This document shows positions 1 to 6,423 of a DNA stretch of 18,596 nt, in pieces. Origin of the DNA: Anaerolineae bacterium. Its GTDB lineage: Bacteria; Chloroflexota; Anaerolineae; UBA4142. The stretch's first letter is position 1. Every line of letters starts with the position of its first letter. The stretch spans positions 1-18,596 of the forward strand of contig DAIDTM010000116.1 in assembly GCA_027457205.1 (NCBI GenBank), given 5' to 3'. The notes under the pieces were generated by a model. That model ran no database searches, had not been told where the DNA came from, and saw only the letters and a program-made list of their open reading frames with translations. The translations under genes and the position numbers were made by a program.

Positions 1-1
1 C

Positions 2-275
2 GTCCGGGCGCTGCTCGACGCGACCGCGGGCAACGATCCTCTCAGCCTGCGCGACCGGGCGATCCTGCTCGCCGGCTGGGAAACTGGGATGCGGACGCAG
101 GACCTCGTCCGGCTCGACCTCGACGGCGTCGACATGAGGACGGGGATCGTTACCCTGCGCGGTTCGAAGGGCGACCGCGACCGGCAGGTCAAGCTCGGCG
201 AGATCGCCCTCCCGGCGCTCGCCGCCTACCTCGGCACCGGGCGCCCGGCGCAGCTCGCCGGCGCAGCCGACCGCC
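2..275 (+). pseudogene. Tyrosine recombinase (phage integrase/Xer-like) fragment
   Basis: The frame starting at base 2 reads as the first part of a tyrosine-recombinase catalytic domain. An LRDRAILLAGWETGMR stretch is followed by QDLVRLDLDGVDM, then GIVTLRGSKGDRDRQV and a LGEIALPALAAYL helix. These match the XerC/D and phage-integrase pattern, in which the Arg of TGMR is the first catalytic residue. The rest of the domain (HxxR and the Tyr nucleophile) is missing. The gene begins before the window and is cut at about 245-275, where the binding-protein linker takes over in another frame. The frame stays open to 523 by chance, but that part does not resemble a recombinase. Codon use is much richer in GAC/CTC/GTC/CGG than downstream, which suggests a different origin. 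The family call is fairly firm; whether the break is biological or an assembly join is unknown. Confidence 0.7.
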
Positions 276-1298
276 GCGCCAGCGCAGCCAACTACCGCAT
301 CGTCCAACGTTCCGGACGATATGAAACCACTGGCGCAGCCATACAAAATCAAGATCGCCATCGTCAACAATCTGTTCGGCACAGTCTTTTGGTCCGCCAT
401 CGAAAAGGGCTTTTTCCAAAAACACGGCATTCAAGCTCAAGCCGGGGCGTATGCCACCGGGCAAGATGCCGCCAAAGCATTGACCACCAACGACGCGCAG
501 GTGGGCACATCGGCGATGAATAACTATCAGACCGAACTCGCCAGCGGCGTCAAGCACGACGGTCTCTTTACATCGATGGGCAACAGCGCGTCGCTCATCA
601 ACGACCAGCCGCTGGCGATCATCGCCGGTCCGGACAGTGGAATCCGCGCCGGACATCCCGAGGACCTCAAGGGCAAGACCATCGGTACGTCTCTCGGCGG
701 CACGGCGGAACTGTACCTGCGCGCGGTGTTACGCAAAGCCGGCGTGGATGCCACCGCAGTCAAAATGGTGAATGTGCCTCAAGGTAATTCGGTGACGGCG
801 CTCAAGAACAAGACCGTGGACGCCGTCTCGATGTGGGAACCGTACAATACGCTGATGCTCAAGCAAGTGACTGGCTCTGTCGTCGTGCAGCGCGCGGGTG
901 GCTACTTTGGTTACGTTATCTTTGGCTTGATGGAGCCGCAGATGGTCCAGCAGAATCCCGACCTGGCGCTGCGCGTGGTCGCGGCGTACAGCGAAGCAGC
1001 GGCGTGGGTCCGTCAGAATCCCAGCGATGCCGGCGTGGTCGCCAGTCACTGGATCCAGGGGCTTGATCCCAAAGACGCGGCGGATGGTTTGAAGAATGTC
1101 AACTTTGATCCGCGCATCACGACCTTGACGCAGCAAGCCTGGGATCTTTCGAATCAGCTGTTGATGAGCGATGGTAAACTAAAATCTGCCACGGTGATGC
1201 AGGGCAACTTTGACACTTCGTTCATCGAAAAAGTGATGCACGATCACCCCGAGTATTTCAGCGATTTGCCGGCGGCAACGAGCGTCACGATCAAATAA
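255..1298 (+). CDS. SsuA/TauA/ThiY-type ABC substrate-binding protein, 5'-truncated
   Basis: This is a periplasmic-type solute-binding protein of the nitrate/sulfonate/taurine/NMT1 class. The lobe starts at KIKIAIVNNLFGTVFW. It contains the expected LKGKTIGTSLGGTAELYLR segment and a LKNKTVDAVSMWEP segment, where such proteins line the ligand cleft. The first ATG in frame is at 321, but homology to a lipoprotein linker (SPAQPTAAPAQPTTA) extends upstream to about 255. No ATG, GTG or TTG lies between the frame's stop at 135-137 and the ATG at 321. The native start, signal peptide and lipobox Cys are therefore absent, and the upstream sequence is recombinase. As it stands the product could not be exported. 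The nitrilase gene follows 13 bases after the stop, so they were probably co-transcribed. No matching permease or ATPase of the SsuBC type is in the window. The ligand cannot be told from sequence. Confidence 0.8.
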   Translation, partial: SPAQPTAAPAQPTTASSNVPDDMKPLAQPYKIKIAIVNNLFGTVFWSAIEKGFFQKHGIQAQAGAYATGQDAAKALTTNDAQVGTSAMNNYQTELASGVKHDGLFTSMGNSASLINDQPLAIIAGPDSGIRAGHPEDLKGKTIGTSLGGTAELYLRAVLRKAGVDATAVKMVNVPQGNSVTALKNKTVDAVSMWEPYNTLMLKQVTGSVVVQRAGGYFGYVIFGLMEPQMVQQNPDLALRVVAAYSEAAAWVRQNPSDAGVVASHWIQGLDPKDAADGLKNVNFDPRITTLTQQAWDLSNQLLMSDGKLKSATVMQGNFDTSFIEKVMHDHPEYFSDLPAATSVTIK

Positions 1299-1311
1299 GA
1301 GGCATGGTAGT

Positions 1312-2364
1312 TTGACGATGGCAAGCGAATCCAGGGGGCGCGGCGGCGCGGTTCTACCGCAGTCCTATTTTGGCGCGGCTGAATGGCAGAACGCGGAGAA
1401 CGCCTTGCGGTACGCCGATGAAGCGGCATCTCAGGGCGTGCAGCTTCTGCTGTACCCGGAAGGATACCCCGGTCCCGCAACGGGGCCGCTCGACAATCCC
1501 CGATACCCTTTCGAGCCGATGCGCGCTCTGGCGGACAAGGCACGGCAGCACGGGATGTACATTGTTGCCGGTGATGTGATTGAGAGCGAGGTGCAAGGCG
1601 CGTATTACCTGACCTTGCGCCTCCTCTCTCCGCAGGGCAAAGAGGTCGCGCAGTATCGGCGTTTACAGCCGGATACCCCGCCGCTGAACGCCTATCTCTA
1701 CGGCGGCAAGGGACACCTGCTGCCGGGCAATCAACGCTGCGTCATCCAGACCGAGCTGGGACCGATCGGGTTGCAAATTTGCAGCGAACTGTGGGTGCCA
1801 GAACTCTCGCGGTTGCTGATGCTGGAAGGCGCGGAGATCGTCGTTTCGCCAGTGCACGGGATGCATAGCGAGAATAGTTTTCGACTGAAAGAGACGCGGC
1901 GTTGCGTCGCGCGGGCACGCGCGGCGGAGAATCTGTACTACGTTGTCGTCACGCAAAATCTCTACACCTCCGAAAGGTTTGACTACCGGCGCGCCATTTC
2001 TGGCGGCGCGCTGGTGGCGGGACCGGAAGAAATGCTCGGCACACGCGAGACGCCGGGCGTACTCGTTACCGACCTAGATATGGAACGCCTGCATTATTTG
2101 CGCTCGCGCAGTTTTGACGAGGAGAATCTGTCCGAGCCGGATGATCCAAATTTCAAGCCGCTCGGCTGCCGACCGGGACAAATCTGGGAACGCAATCCAG
2201 AATTGTACAAACGGCTCAGCGAGCCGAGTCCGTACTCGTACAACTATGAGTACTGGCGCGAGAGCCCGGACAATTGGATCGAAGAATATGAGCGGATCTA
2301 TCAGGGCGATTATGCCCGCGTGCTGAACAAGTCTGGCGGTCCGTTCAAATTCAAAACGGACTGA
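1312..2364 (+). CDS. Nitrilase-superfamily carbon-nitrogen hydrolase with Arg in place of catalytic Lys
   Basis: The protein has about 350 residues and the nitrilase/amidase fold. Known members cleave nitriles, amides or N-carbamoyl compounds with a Glu-Lys-Cys triad. The Glu is visible at E50 (LLLYPEGYPG) and the Cys at C157 (GLQICSELW). The loop that normally carries Lys (YRKL-P) reads YRRLQPD, so residue 117 (codon CGT, 1660-1662) is Arg. The later HGMHSENSFRLKETRRCVARARAAEN helix region and the ISGGALVAGP strand are typical of the family. A C-terminal extension rich in Tyr/Glu/Trp follows (after about residue 260). The start is TTG 1312 with GAGG nine bases upstream; ATG 1318 is an equally possible start, two codons in. 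The gene sits between a binding protein and three cupins. Substrate is unknown. The missing Lys could mean altered or lost catalysis. Confidence 0.82.
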   Translation: MTMASESRGRGGAVLPQSYFGAAEWQNAENALRYADEAASQGVQLLLYPEGYPGPATGPLDNPRYPFEPMRALADKARQHGMYIVAGDVIESEVQGAYYLTLRLLSPQGKEVAQYRRLQPDTPPLNAYLYGGKGHLLPGNQRCVIQTELGPIGLQICSELWVPELSRLLMLEGAEIVVSPVHGMHSENSFRLKETRRCVARARAAENLYYVVVTQNLYTSERFDYRRAISGGALVAGPEEMLGTRETPGVLVTDLDMERLHYLRSRSFDEENLSEPDDPNFKPLGCRPGQIWERNPELYKRLSEPSPYSYNYEYWRESPDNWIEEYERIYQGDYARVLNKSGGPFKFKTD

Positions 2365-2390
2365 CCGTTTTACGCAAAGGAGGTAAGCGT

Positions 2391-2831
2391 ATGGCAAAGT
2401 TTATTCACTACAACGAAGTGCCGCGGGACCTCAAGTACGAAAAGGGTCTCAAGATCGATTTTGGCGTCAACGATGGAACGTGCGGCGCTAAACGGCTCAC
2501 GATGGGCCACACCGTCATCCCGGCGGGATCGCGAAATCAGCGACACTATCACGCGAACGCCGAGGCGTGCTTTTACATCATCAAGGGACGCCTCAAAATC
2601 CTGATCGGCGATGGAAAGGATTACTACGAGCAAGAAGTCAGTCCTGGCACTTTTTGCTATGCGGCACAAGGCGACATTCACGGGCTGATCAACTTGAGCG
2701 ACACGGAAGATGCGGAACTGGTCTTTGCTTACGGCGGCGTTCCGAACAAGGAAGCCGCGGGCACGACCTTCGTCGAAGGCGGCGAAGTGGTAGAACGTCA
2801 CCTCGCGGCAAAAGGCAAGGTGGTAGCGTAA
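2391..2831 (+). CDS. Small cupin-domain protein (cupin 1 of 3)
   Basis: This 146-residue protein has one cupin beta-barrel. Motif 1 has the metal-binding pattern with H52, H54 and E58 (RHYHANAEACFYIIKG), and motif 2 supplies H97 (PGTFCYAAQGDIHGL), so all four usual metal ligands are present. Single-domain cupins of this size include dioxygenases, isomerases, decarboxylases and non-enzymatic sensors, so the exact role is open. A strong ribosome site, AAAGGAGG at 2376-2383, fixes the ATG at 2391. A 5-bp complement (TACGC/GCGTA) brackets that site. The gene begins 26 bases after the nitrilase stop and lies upstream of two shorter cupins. It is longer than they are, with an N-terminal extension of about 30 residues and a charged tail, and is not their close copy. 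Confidence 0.8.
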   Translation: MAKFIHYNEVPRDLKYEKGLKIDFGVNDGTCGAKRLTMGHTVIPAGSRNQRHYHANAEACFYIIKGRLKILIGDGKDYYEQEVSPGTFCYAAQGDIHGLINLSDTEDAELVFAYGGVPNKEAAGTTFVEGGEVVERHLAAKGKVVA

Positions 2832-2850
2832 GCACTGCGCTTCGCAATCT

Positions 2851-2886
2851 GGATGCTGACGCGTGCCCCGGCGCGTGTCAGCATCC
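2851..2886 (+). other. Strong intergenic hairpin between cupin genes 1 and 2
   Basis: GGATGCTGAC (2851-2860) is perfectly complementary to GTCAGCATCC (2877-2886). The inside can extend the helix by about six more pairs, including G-T wobbles, leaving a loop of about four bases. There is no T-run after it, so it is not a standard Rho-independent terminator. It may stabilise mRNA ends or mark an RNA processing site inside the operon. Confidence 0.5.
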
Positions 2887-2919
2887 CTATGACAATCATG
2901 CGCGAGGAGGTCTATTTCG

Positions 2920-3261
2920 ATGCCAGTCTATACATTCGATAAATTACCCCAGGAATATGTTACGCCCAAGTACTCTACGGGCAAGGGCGGAAGCATCACC
3001 GCCAACAAGATCGAAGTGAGTCTCTTGTCGTACCCGCCTGGAACCGGCGCAGTGGCGCATCAGCATCCCCAGGAGCAAATCATGGTTGTGCTAAGAGGCA
3101 AGCTGCGCTTGCGCTCCGGCGATACGGATGTCGTTCTGGGTCCCTCGGAGGGTTTCGTGATGGATCCGAACGTTCTCCACCAAGTTACAGTTGAAGGCGA
3201 ACAGGAACTGGTTGTCTTTAGCTGCAAGAACCTGGTCGATGGCAAGGGACACAAGATTTAG
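2920..3261 (+). CDS. Small cupin-domain protein (cupin 2 of 3)
   Basis: This 113-residue single-cupin protein has H47 and H49 followed by E52 (AHQHPQEQIMVVLRG) in motif 1 and H87 (DPNVLHQV) in motif 2, which gives a plausible 3-His/1-Glu metal site. GAGGAGG about ten bases upstream supports the ATG at 2920. The next gene, also a small cupin, shares its layout: an N-terminal strand ending in a SxY/YST segment, an HP-EEQI/QEQI motif and a V(L/T)HxVT motif. The two therefore look like a tandem duplicate pair. Enzymatic function cannot be assigned. Known small cupins near SDR and hydroxylase genes can be ring-cleaving dioxygenases, isomerases or accessory proteins. Confidence 0.8.
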   Translation: MPVYTFDKLPQEYVTPKYSTGKGGSITANKIEVSLLSYPPGTGAVAHQHPQEQIMVVLRGKLRLRSGDTDVVLGPSEGFVMDPNVLHQVTVEGEQELVVFSCKNLVDGKGHKI

Positions 3262-3273
3262 GAGAAAATCGAT

Positions 3274-3594
3274 ATGAAAACCTTCCGTCTGGAAAAAGAA
3301 GACAAGTACACCATCAGCCCTCACTATTCGACGGCATTCGGCGAGACGGTCAAAGGCACCAAAGTTGAAATGGGGCACTATAAGTACGAAAAAGGCACGG
3401 GCGCGCAGCCGCACCACCATCCCGAGGAGCAAATCATCTGCATCCTATCCGGAAAGATTCGCGCCAAAGCCGGCGATGAAGAGTTTGAGCTTGGCCCCGG
3501 CGACGCGGTGTGGATTCCCTCGGAAACGGTTCACTCGGTCACCGCGCTGGAAGAGACGTATTTTTTCAGTTTCAAGGACATTGTGCCCAAGTAG
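3274..3594 (+). CDS. Small cupin-domain protein (cupin 3 of 3)
   Basis: This 106-residue single-cupin protein is a paralogue of the one just upstream. Motif 1 reads QPHHHPEEQIICILSG (H47, H49, E51 or E52) and motif 2 reads PSETVHSVT (H87), so the metal ligands sit at the same positions as in cupin 2. An AGGAG site (3261-3265) precedes the ATG at 3274, 12 bases after the previous stop, so translation is probably coupled. The protein ends in a FFSFKDIVPK tail that aligns with VVFSCKNLVDG of its neighbour. Small size and the lack of other domains suggest a homodimeric metal cupin; its substrate is unknown. Confidence 0.8.
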   Translation: MKTFRLEKEDKYTISPHYSTAFGETVKGTKVEMGHYKYEKGTGAQPHHHPEEQIICILSGKIRAKAGDEEFELGPGDAVWIPSETVHSVTALEETYFFSFKDIVPK

Positions 3595-3696
3595 TACGAT
3601 ATCGATGCGAAGTTGACCCGGGCTGTGTTTCCGGCTGACTGTCAACAATCCATCGATACGCGCATCGCAATCGTAGTGTCATTCTTGGAGGAGTAG

Positions 3697-4476
3697 ATGA
3701 GTCCGGACTATTCAAGTTTTGGATTACAAGATAAAGTCGCGATTGTGACCGGTCCTTCGCAAGGTATTGGTCGGGCAATGGCGGTGGCGTTTGCGCAAGC
3801 CGGCGCGCACGTGGTGCTGGCGGAACACCCGGCATTTCATCAGGAAGCGCTCAAGGAATTGGCGCGCGAGATTGAAGGCATGGGACGCAAGGCATTGGTG
3901 GCGCCGACGGATGTGACCAGCGTCGCGCAGGTGCGTGCAATGGCAGAGAAGGCGAAGGAGGGATTCGGTCGAATCGATATTCTCGTCAACAACGCCGGTT
4001 GGACAGACACCACCCCCGCCATCGACGTGACCGAAGAGGAATGGGATCGCACGCTCGACGTTTGCCTCAAGAGCACGTTCTTCTGCTCGCAAGCCGTTGC
4101 GCGCGTGATGATTCCGCAGGGCGGCGGCAAGATCATCAACATCGGTTCGAACTTTGGCGTCACGGCGTTCAAAGGTCGCGTGGCGTATGGTACTGCCAAG
4201 GCGGGCGTTCACCAATTGACGCGCGCCCTCGCGTTAGAGTGGGCACCGCACAAGATCAACGTCAATTCTATCGCTCCCTGTCTCACCGAAACGCCAGGGC
4301 GTCGCGACGTGATGGCACGGCCGGGCTTCAAGGAATCGATTCTCGAGATGCTGCCCATCGGGCGATGGAATCAGCCAGAGGATCTCGTCGGCGCGGCGCT
4401 GTACCTCGCCAGTAGTTTATCGGACATGGTGGTGGGTCACATTTTGTCTGTCGATGGCGGCTGGACGATTCACTAG
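3697..4476 (+). CDS. SDR-family oxidoreductase (copy 1)
   Basis: This classical short-chain dehydrogenase/reductase of 259 residues would interconvert an alcohol and a ketone using NAD(P). The N-terminal Rossmann motif is TGPSQGIG (residues 18-25) and the structural NNAG is at 98-101. The catalytic Ser is S151 (NIGSNFG), and Y164 and K168 form YxxxK (AYGTAK). The Asn of the usual Asn-Ser-Tyr-Lys tetrad is replaced by Cys (LDVCLKS, C123). The C-terminal VDGGWTIH ending is typical of the family. A GGAGGAG site ending seven bases before the ATG fixes the start. The next gene, five bases downstream, is a near copy, so this is a recent tandem duplication. The substrate is not predictable, but the catabolic neighbours suggest an intermediate of the same pathway. 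Confidence 0.9.
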   Translation: MSPDYSSFGLQDKVAIVTGPSQGIGRAMAVAFAQAGAHVVLAEHPAFHQEALKELAREIEGMGRKALVAPTDVTSVAQVRAMAEKAKEGFGRIDILVNNAGWTDTTPAIDVTEEEWDRTLDVCLKSTFFCSQAVARVMIPQGGGKIINIGSNFGVTAFKGRVAYGTAKAGVHQLTRALALEWAPHKINVNSIAPCLTETPGRRDVMARPGFKESILEMLPIGRWNQPEDLVGAALYLASSLSDMVVGHILSVDGGWTIH

Positions 4477-4481
4477 CGAAT

Positions 4482-5249
4482 ATGAGTCCATCGAGTTTCG
4501 GTTTGGAGGATCAAGTCGCGATTGTCACCGGCGCGTCGCAAGGGATTGGGCGAGTGTTGGCTTTGGCATTGGCAGAGCACGGGGCGCACGTCGCGCTTGT
4601 CGGTCTCAACGTGGATCGCGCGGAACAAGTCAAAGCAGAAATCGAAGCGCTGGGACGCAAGTCCCTCGTCGTGCAAACCGACCTCGCGCAGGTATCGCAA
4701 ATTCGCGCGATGGCAGACCGGGTTCATTCTCACTTTGGACGAATCGATGTCCTGGTCAACAACGCCGATTGGACCGGCACGACGCCGGCAGTAGACGTGA
4801 CCGAAGAAGAATGGGATCGCACGCTCGATATCTCGCTCAAAGGACTCTTCTTCGCCTGTCAGTCAGTTGCCCGCGTGATGATTCCACAAGGTCACGGCAA
4901 GATCATCAATCTTGGTTCGACGTTTGGTGTCGTCGGTTTTGGCGATAAATCTGTTTACGCGGCAGCGAAAGCCGGCGTGCATCACCTCACGCGTGTTTTG
5001 GCGTTAGAGTGGGCGCCGCATCAAATCAATGTGAATGCCGTTGCGCCGTGTATCACCGAAACGGCGTCGCGCCAAAACATTCTCGAGCGCCCGGGTTACA
5101 AGGAATGGGCGATCGGGAAGATGCTGCCGATCGGGCGATGGAATCAGCCGGAAGACCTTGTCGGCGCGGTGCTGTTCTTGTCGAGTCACTTGTCGGACAT
5201 GGTCGTCGGTCACATCTTGATGGTCGATGGCGGCTGGACGATTCACTGA
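4482..5249 (+). CDS. SDR-family oxidoreductase (copy 2)
   Basis: This 255-residue paralogue of the preceding gene shares long identical stretches, such as DVTEEEWDRTLD, IGRWNQPEDLVGA and the VDGGWTIH end. The Rossmann motif TGASQGIG is at 16-23. Catalytic S146, Y159 and K163 (VYAAAK) are present. The structural NNAG reads NNAD, with D96 encoded by GAT at 4767-4769, where copy 1 has GGT; the tetrad Asn is Ser (S118). The start ATG lies only five bases after the previous stop and has no strong ribosome site, which suggests translational coupling. The beta-2 end differs from copy 1 (VALVGLN versus VVLAEHP), so cofactor or substrate use may have diverged. Confidence 0.88.
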   Translation: MSPSSFGLEDQVAIVTGASQGIGRVLALALAEHGAHVALVGLNVDRAEQVKAEIEALGRKSLVVQTDLAQVSQIRAMADRVHSHFGRIDVLVNNADWTGTTPAVDVTEEEWDRTLDISLKGLFFACQSVARVMIPQGHGKIINLGSTFGVVGFGDKSVYAAAKAGVHHLTRVLALEWAPHQINVNAVAPCITETASRQNILERPGYKEWAIGKMLPIGRWNQPEDLVGAVLFLSSHLSDMVVGHILMVDGGWTIH

Positions 5250-5316
5250 TTCGTATCCATTGTCCAACCTCCCGCAGGTTGTTGATCGGCGTGGTTGCGC
5301 TTTTGAGCGATTGAAC

Positions 5317-5350
5317 GATTTATCCGCGTAAGCCGCAAATTGGATAAATC
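5317..5350. repeat. Short inverted repeat in the 165-bp gap before the amidohydrolase
   Basis: GATTTATCC (5317-5325) and GGATAAATC (5342-5350) form a perfect 9-bp inverted repeat with a 16-base spacer. No T-run follows. The AT-rich arms stand out from the GC-rich surroundings. It could be a short dispersed repeat or a protein-binding palindrome upstream of the amidohydrolase-ALDH pair. Apart from this, the gap from 5250 to 5414 shows only a ribosome site (AGAAGAGG) before the next gene. Confidence 0.4.
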
Positions 5351-5414
5351 TACGGGAGGCTGAACGTTACAGTGATTCGCAAATCAGTTTGGTTCACGAT
5401 TAGAGAAGAGGCGT

Positions 5415-6401
5415 ATGAAAATTGATACTCATTCCCATTTTATTCCTCCACAACTTATCGCGGATGCGCGACAAGGTCACGCGTTGAATGACGTCGCGGT
5501 GGAACGCCGCGGCGACGCCGAGTGGGTCGTTCACCCGCAAGGGTACCGATACCCACTGGCGGCGGAATTTTGGAACGTCGAGACGAAACTGAAGCAGATG
5601 GATCGGCTGGGCTTGGACGCAACCATCCTTTCCATCGCGCCGACCCTCTTTTTCTACTGGGCGGAGGCGAACGCCACGCGCGAATTCTGCCAGTTGGCGA
5701 ACGAATCGGTCGCGCAGATGGCGGCGCAGTCCGGCGGACGATTGCACGGCATGGCGACGGTCCCGCTGCAAGACCCGGCAGCCGCCGTAACCGAATTGCG
5801 CCGGGCAGTCACGAAGCTTGGGTTGCGCGGCGTGGAGCTTGGCACGACGATGGAAAATGTGCCGCTCGATGATCCGCGCTTCGATCCGCTTTTTTCGGCG
5901 GCGGAAGAATTGAACGTGCCGGTGATGCTGCATCCGTACTACGTCGGACCCAAGGCGCAGTTAGCCGATTTCTACCTGACGAACCTGATCGGCAATCCGC
6001 TGGAGACGACTGTCGCGGCGGCGCGGTTGATTCTCTCCGGCTGCTTGGATCGCCATCCCAAATTGCAAATTCTCCTGGTTCACGCGGGCGGCTTTTTGCC
6101 ATTCCAAATTGGACGGCTGGACCATGGGTATGAGGTGCGTTCGGAAACGCACGCGGTCATCCAACAACCGCCCTCCACGTATTTGAATCGCTTTTATTTC
6201 GATACGATCACGCACGCCAATGTTCCCCTCAAATTTCAGATCGACTTGGCGGGCAAAGACCACGTGGTGATCGGCACGGACATTCCATTCGATATGGCGG
6301 ACACGCGCTTTACAGAGCGATTGTCGTTTGCGAATCTCGACGGTGCCGCCGCGAACGCGATCCAATCGCAAAACGCGATTCGACTCTTCGGTCTCGGATA
6401 A
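5415..6401 (+). CDS. ACMSD-family metal-dependent amidohydrolase/decarboxylase
   Basis: This 328-residue protein belongs to the amidohydrolase_2 family, which includes 2-amino-3-carboxymuconate-6-semialdehyde decarboxylase, gamma-resorcylate decarboxylase and related metal-dependent C-C lyases. The N-terminal DTHSH gives metal ligands H6 and H8. H173 (VMLHPYYVG), H223 (LVHAGGFLPFQIGR) and D289 (VIGTDIPFD) complete the expected site. The HAGGFLPFQIGR element closely resembles the HGGG-LPYQ-GR signature of ACMSD-type enzymes. AGAAGAGG seven bases upstream supports the ATG. An aldehyde dehydrogenase follows 22 bases later; in aminocarboxymuconate pathways a decarboxylase and a semialdehyde dehydrogenase act in series, so the pairing is suggestive. 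The reaction remains an inference; a hydrolase acting on a lactone or amide is also possible. Confidence 0.82.
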   Translation: MKIDTHSHFIPPQLIADARQGHALNDVAVERRGDAEWVVHPQGYRYPLAAEFWNVETKLKQMDRLGLDATILSIAPTLFFYWAEANATREFCQLANESVAQMAAQSGGRLHGMATVPLQDPAAAVTELRRAVTKLGLRGVELGTTMENVPLDDPRFDPLFSAAEELNVPVMLHPYYVGPKAQLADFYLTNLIGNPLETTVAAARLILSGCLDRHPKLQILLVHAGGFLPFQIGRLDHGYEVRSETHAVIQQPPSTYLNRFYFDTITHANVPLKFQIDLAGKDHVVIGTDIPFDMADTRFTERLSFANLDGAAANAIQSQNAIRLFGLG

Positions 6402-6423
6402 ACCGCAGCGGGGGTGCGCGAGC

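Noticed and set aside
276..523. Continuation of the recombinase frame past the junction
   Set aside because: No recombinase motifs follow. The other frame encodes clear binding-protein sequence here, so the open frame is chance.
2371..2391. TACGC/GCGTA pair bracketing the cupin 1 ribosome site
   Set aside because: It is only five base pairs with an 11-base loop; too weak to claim a riboswitch or RNA thermometer.
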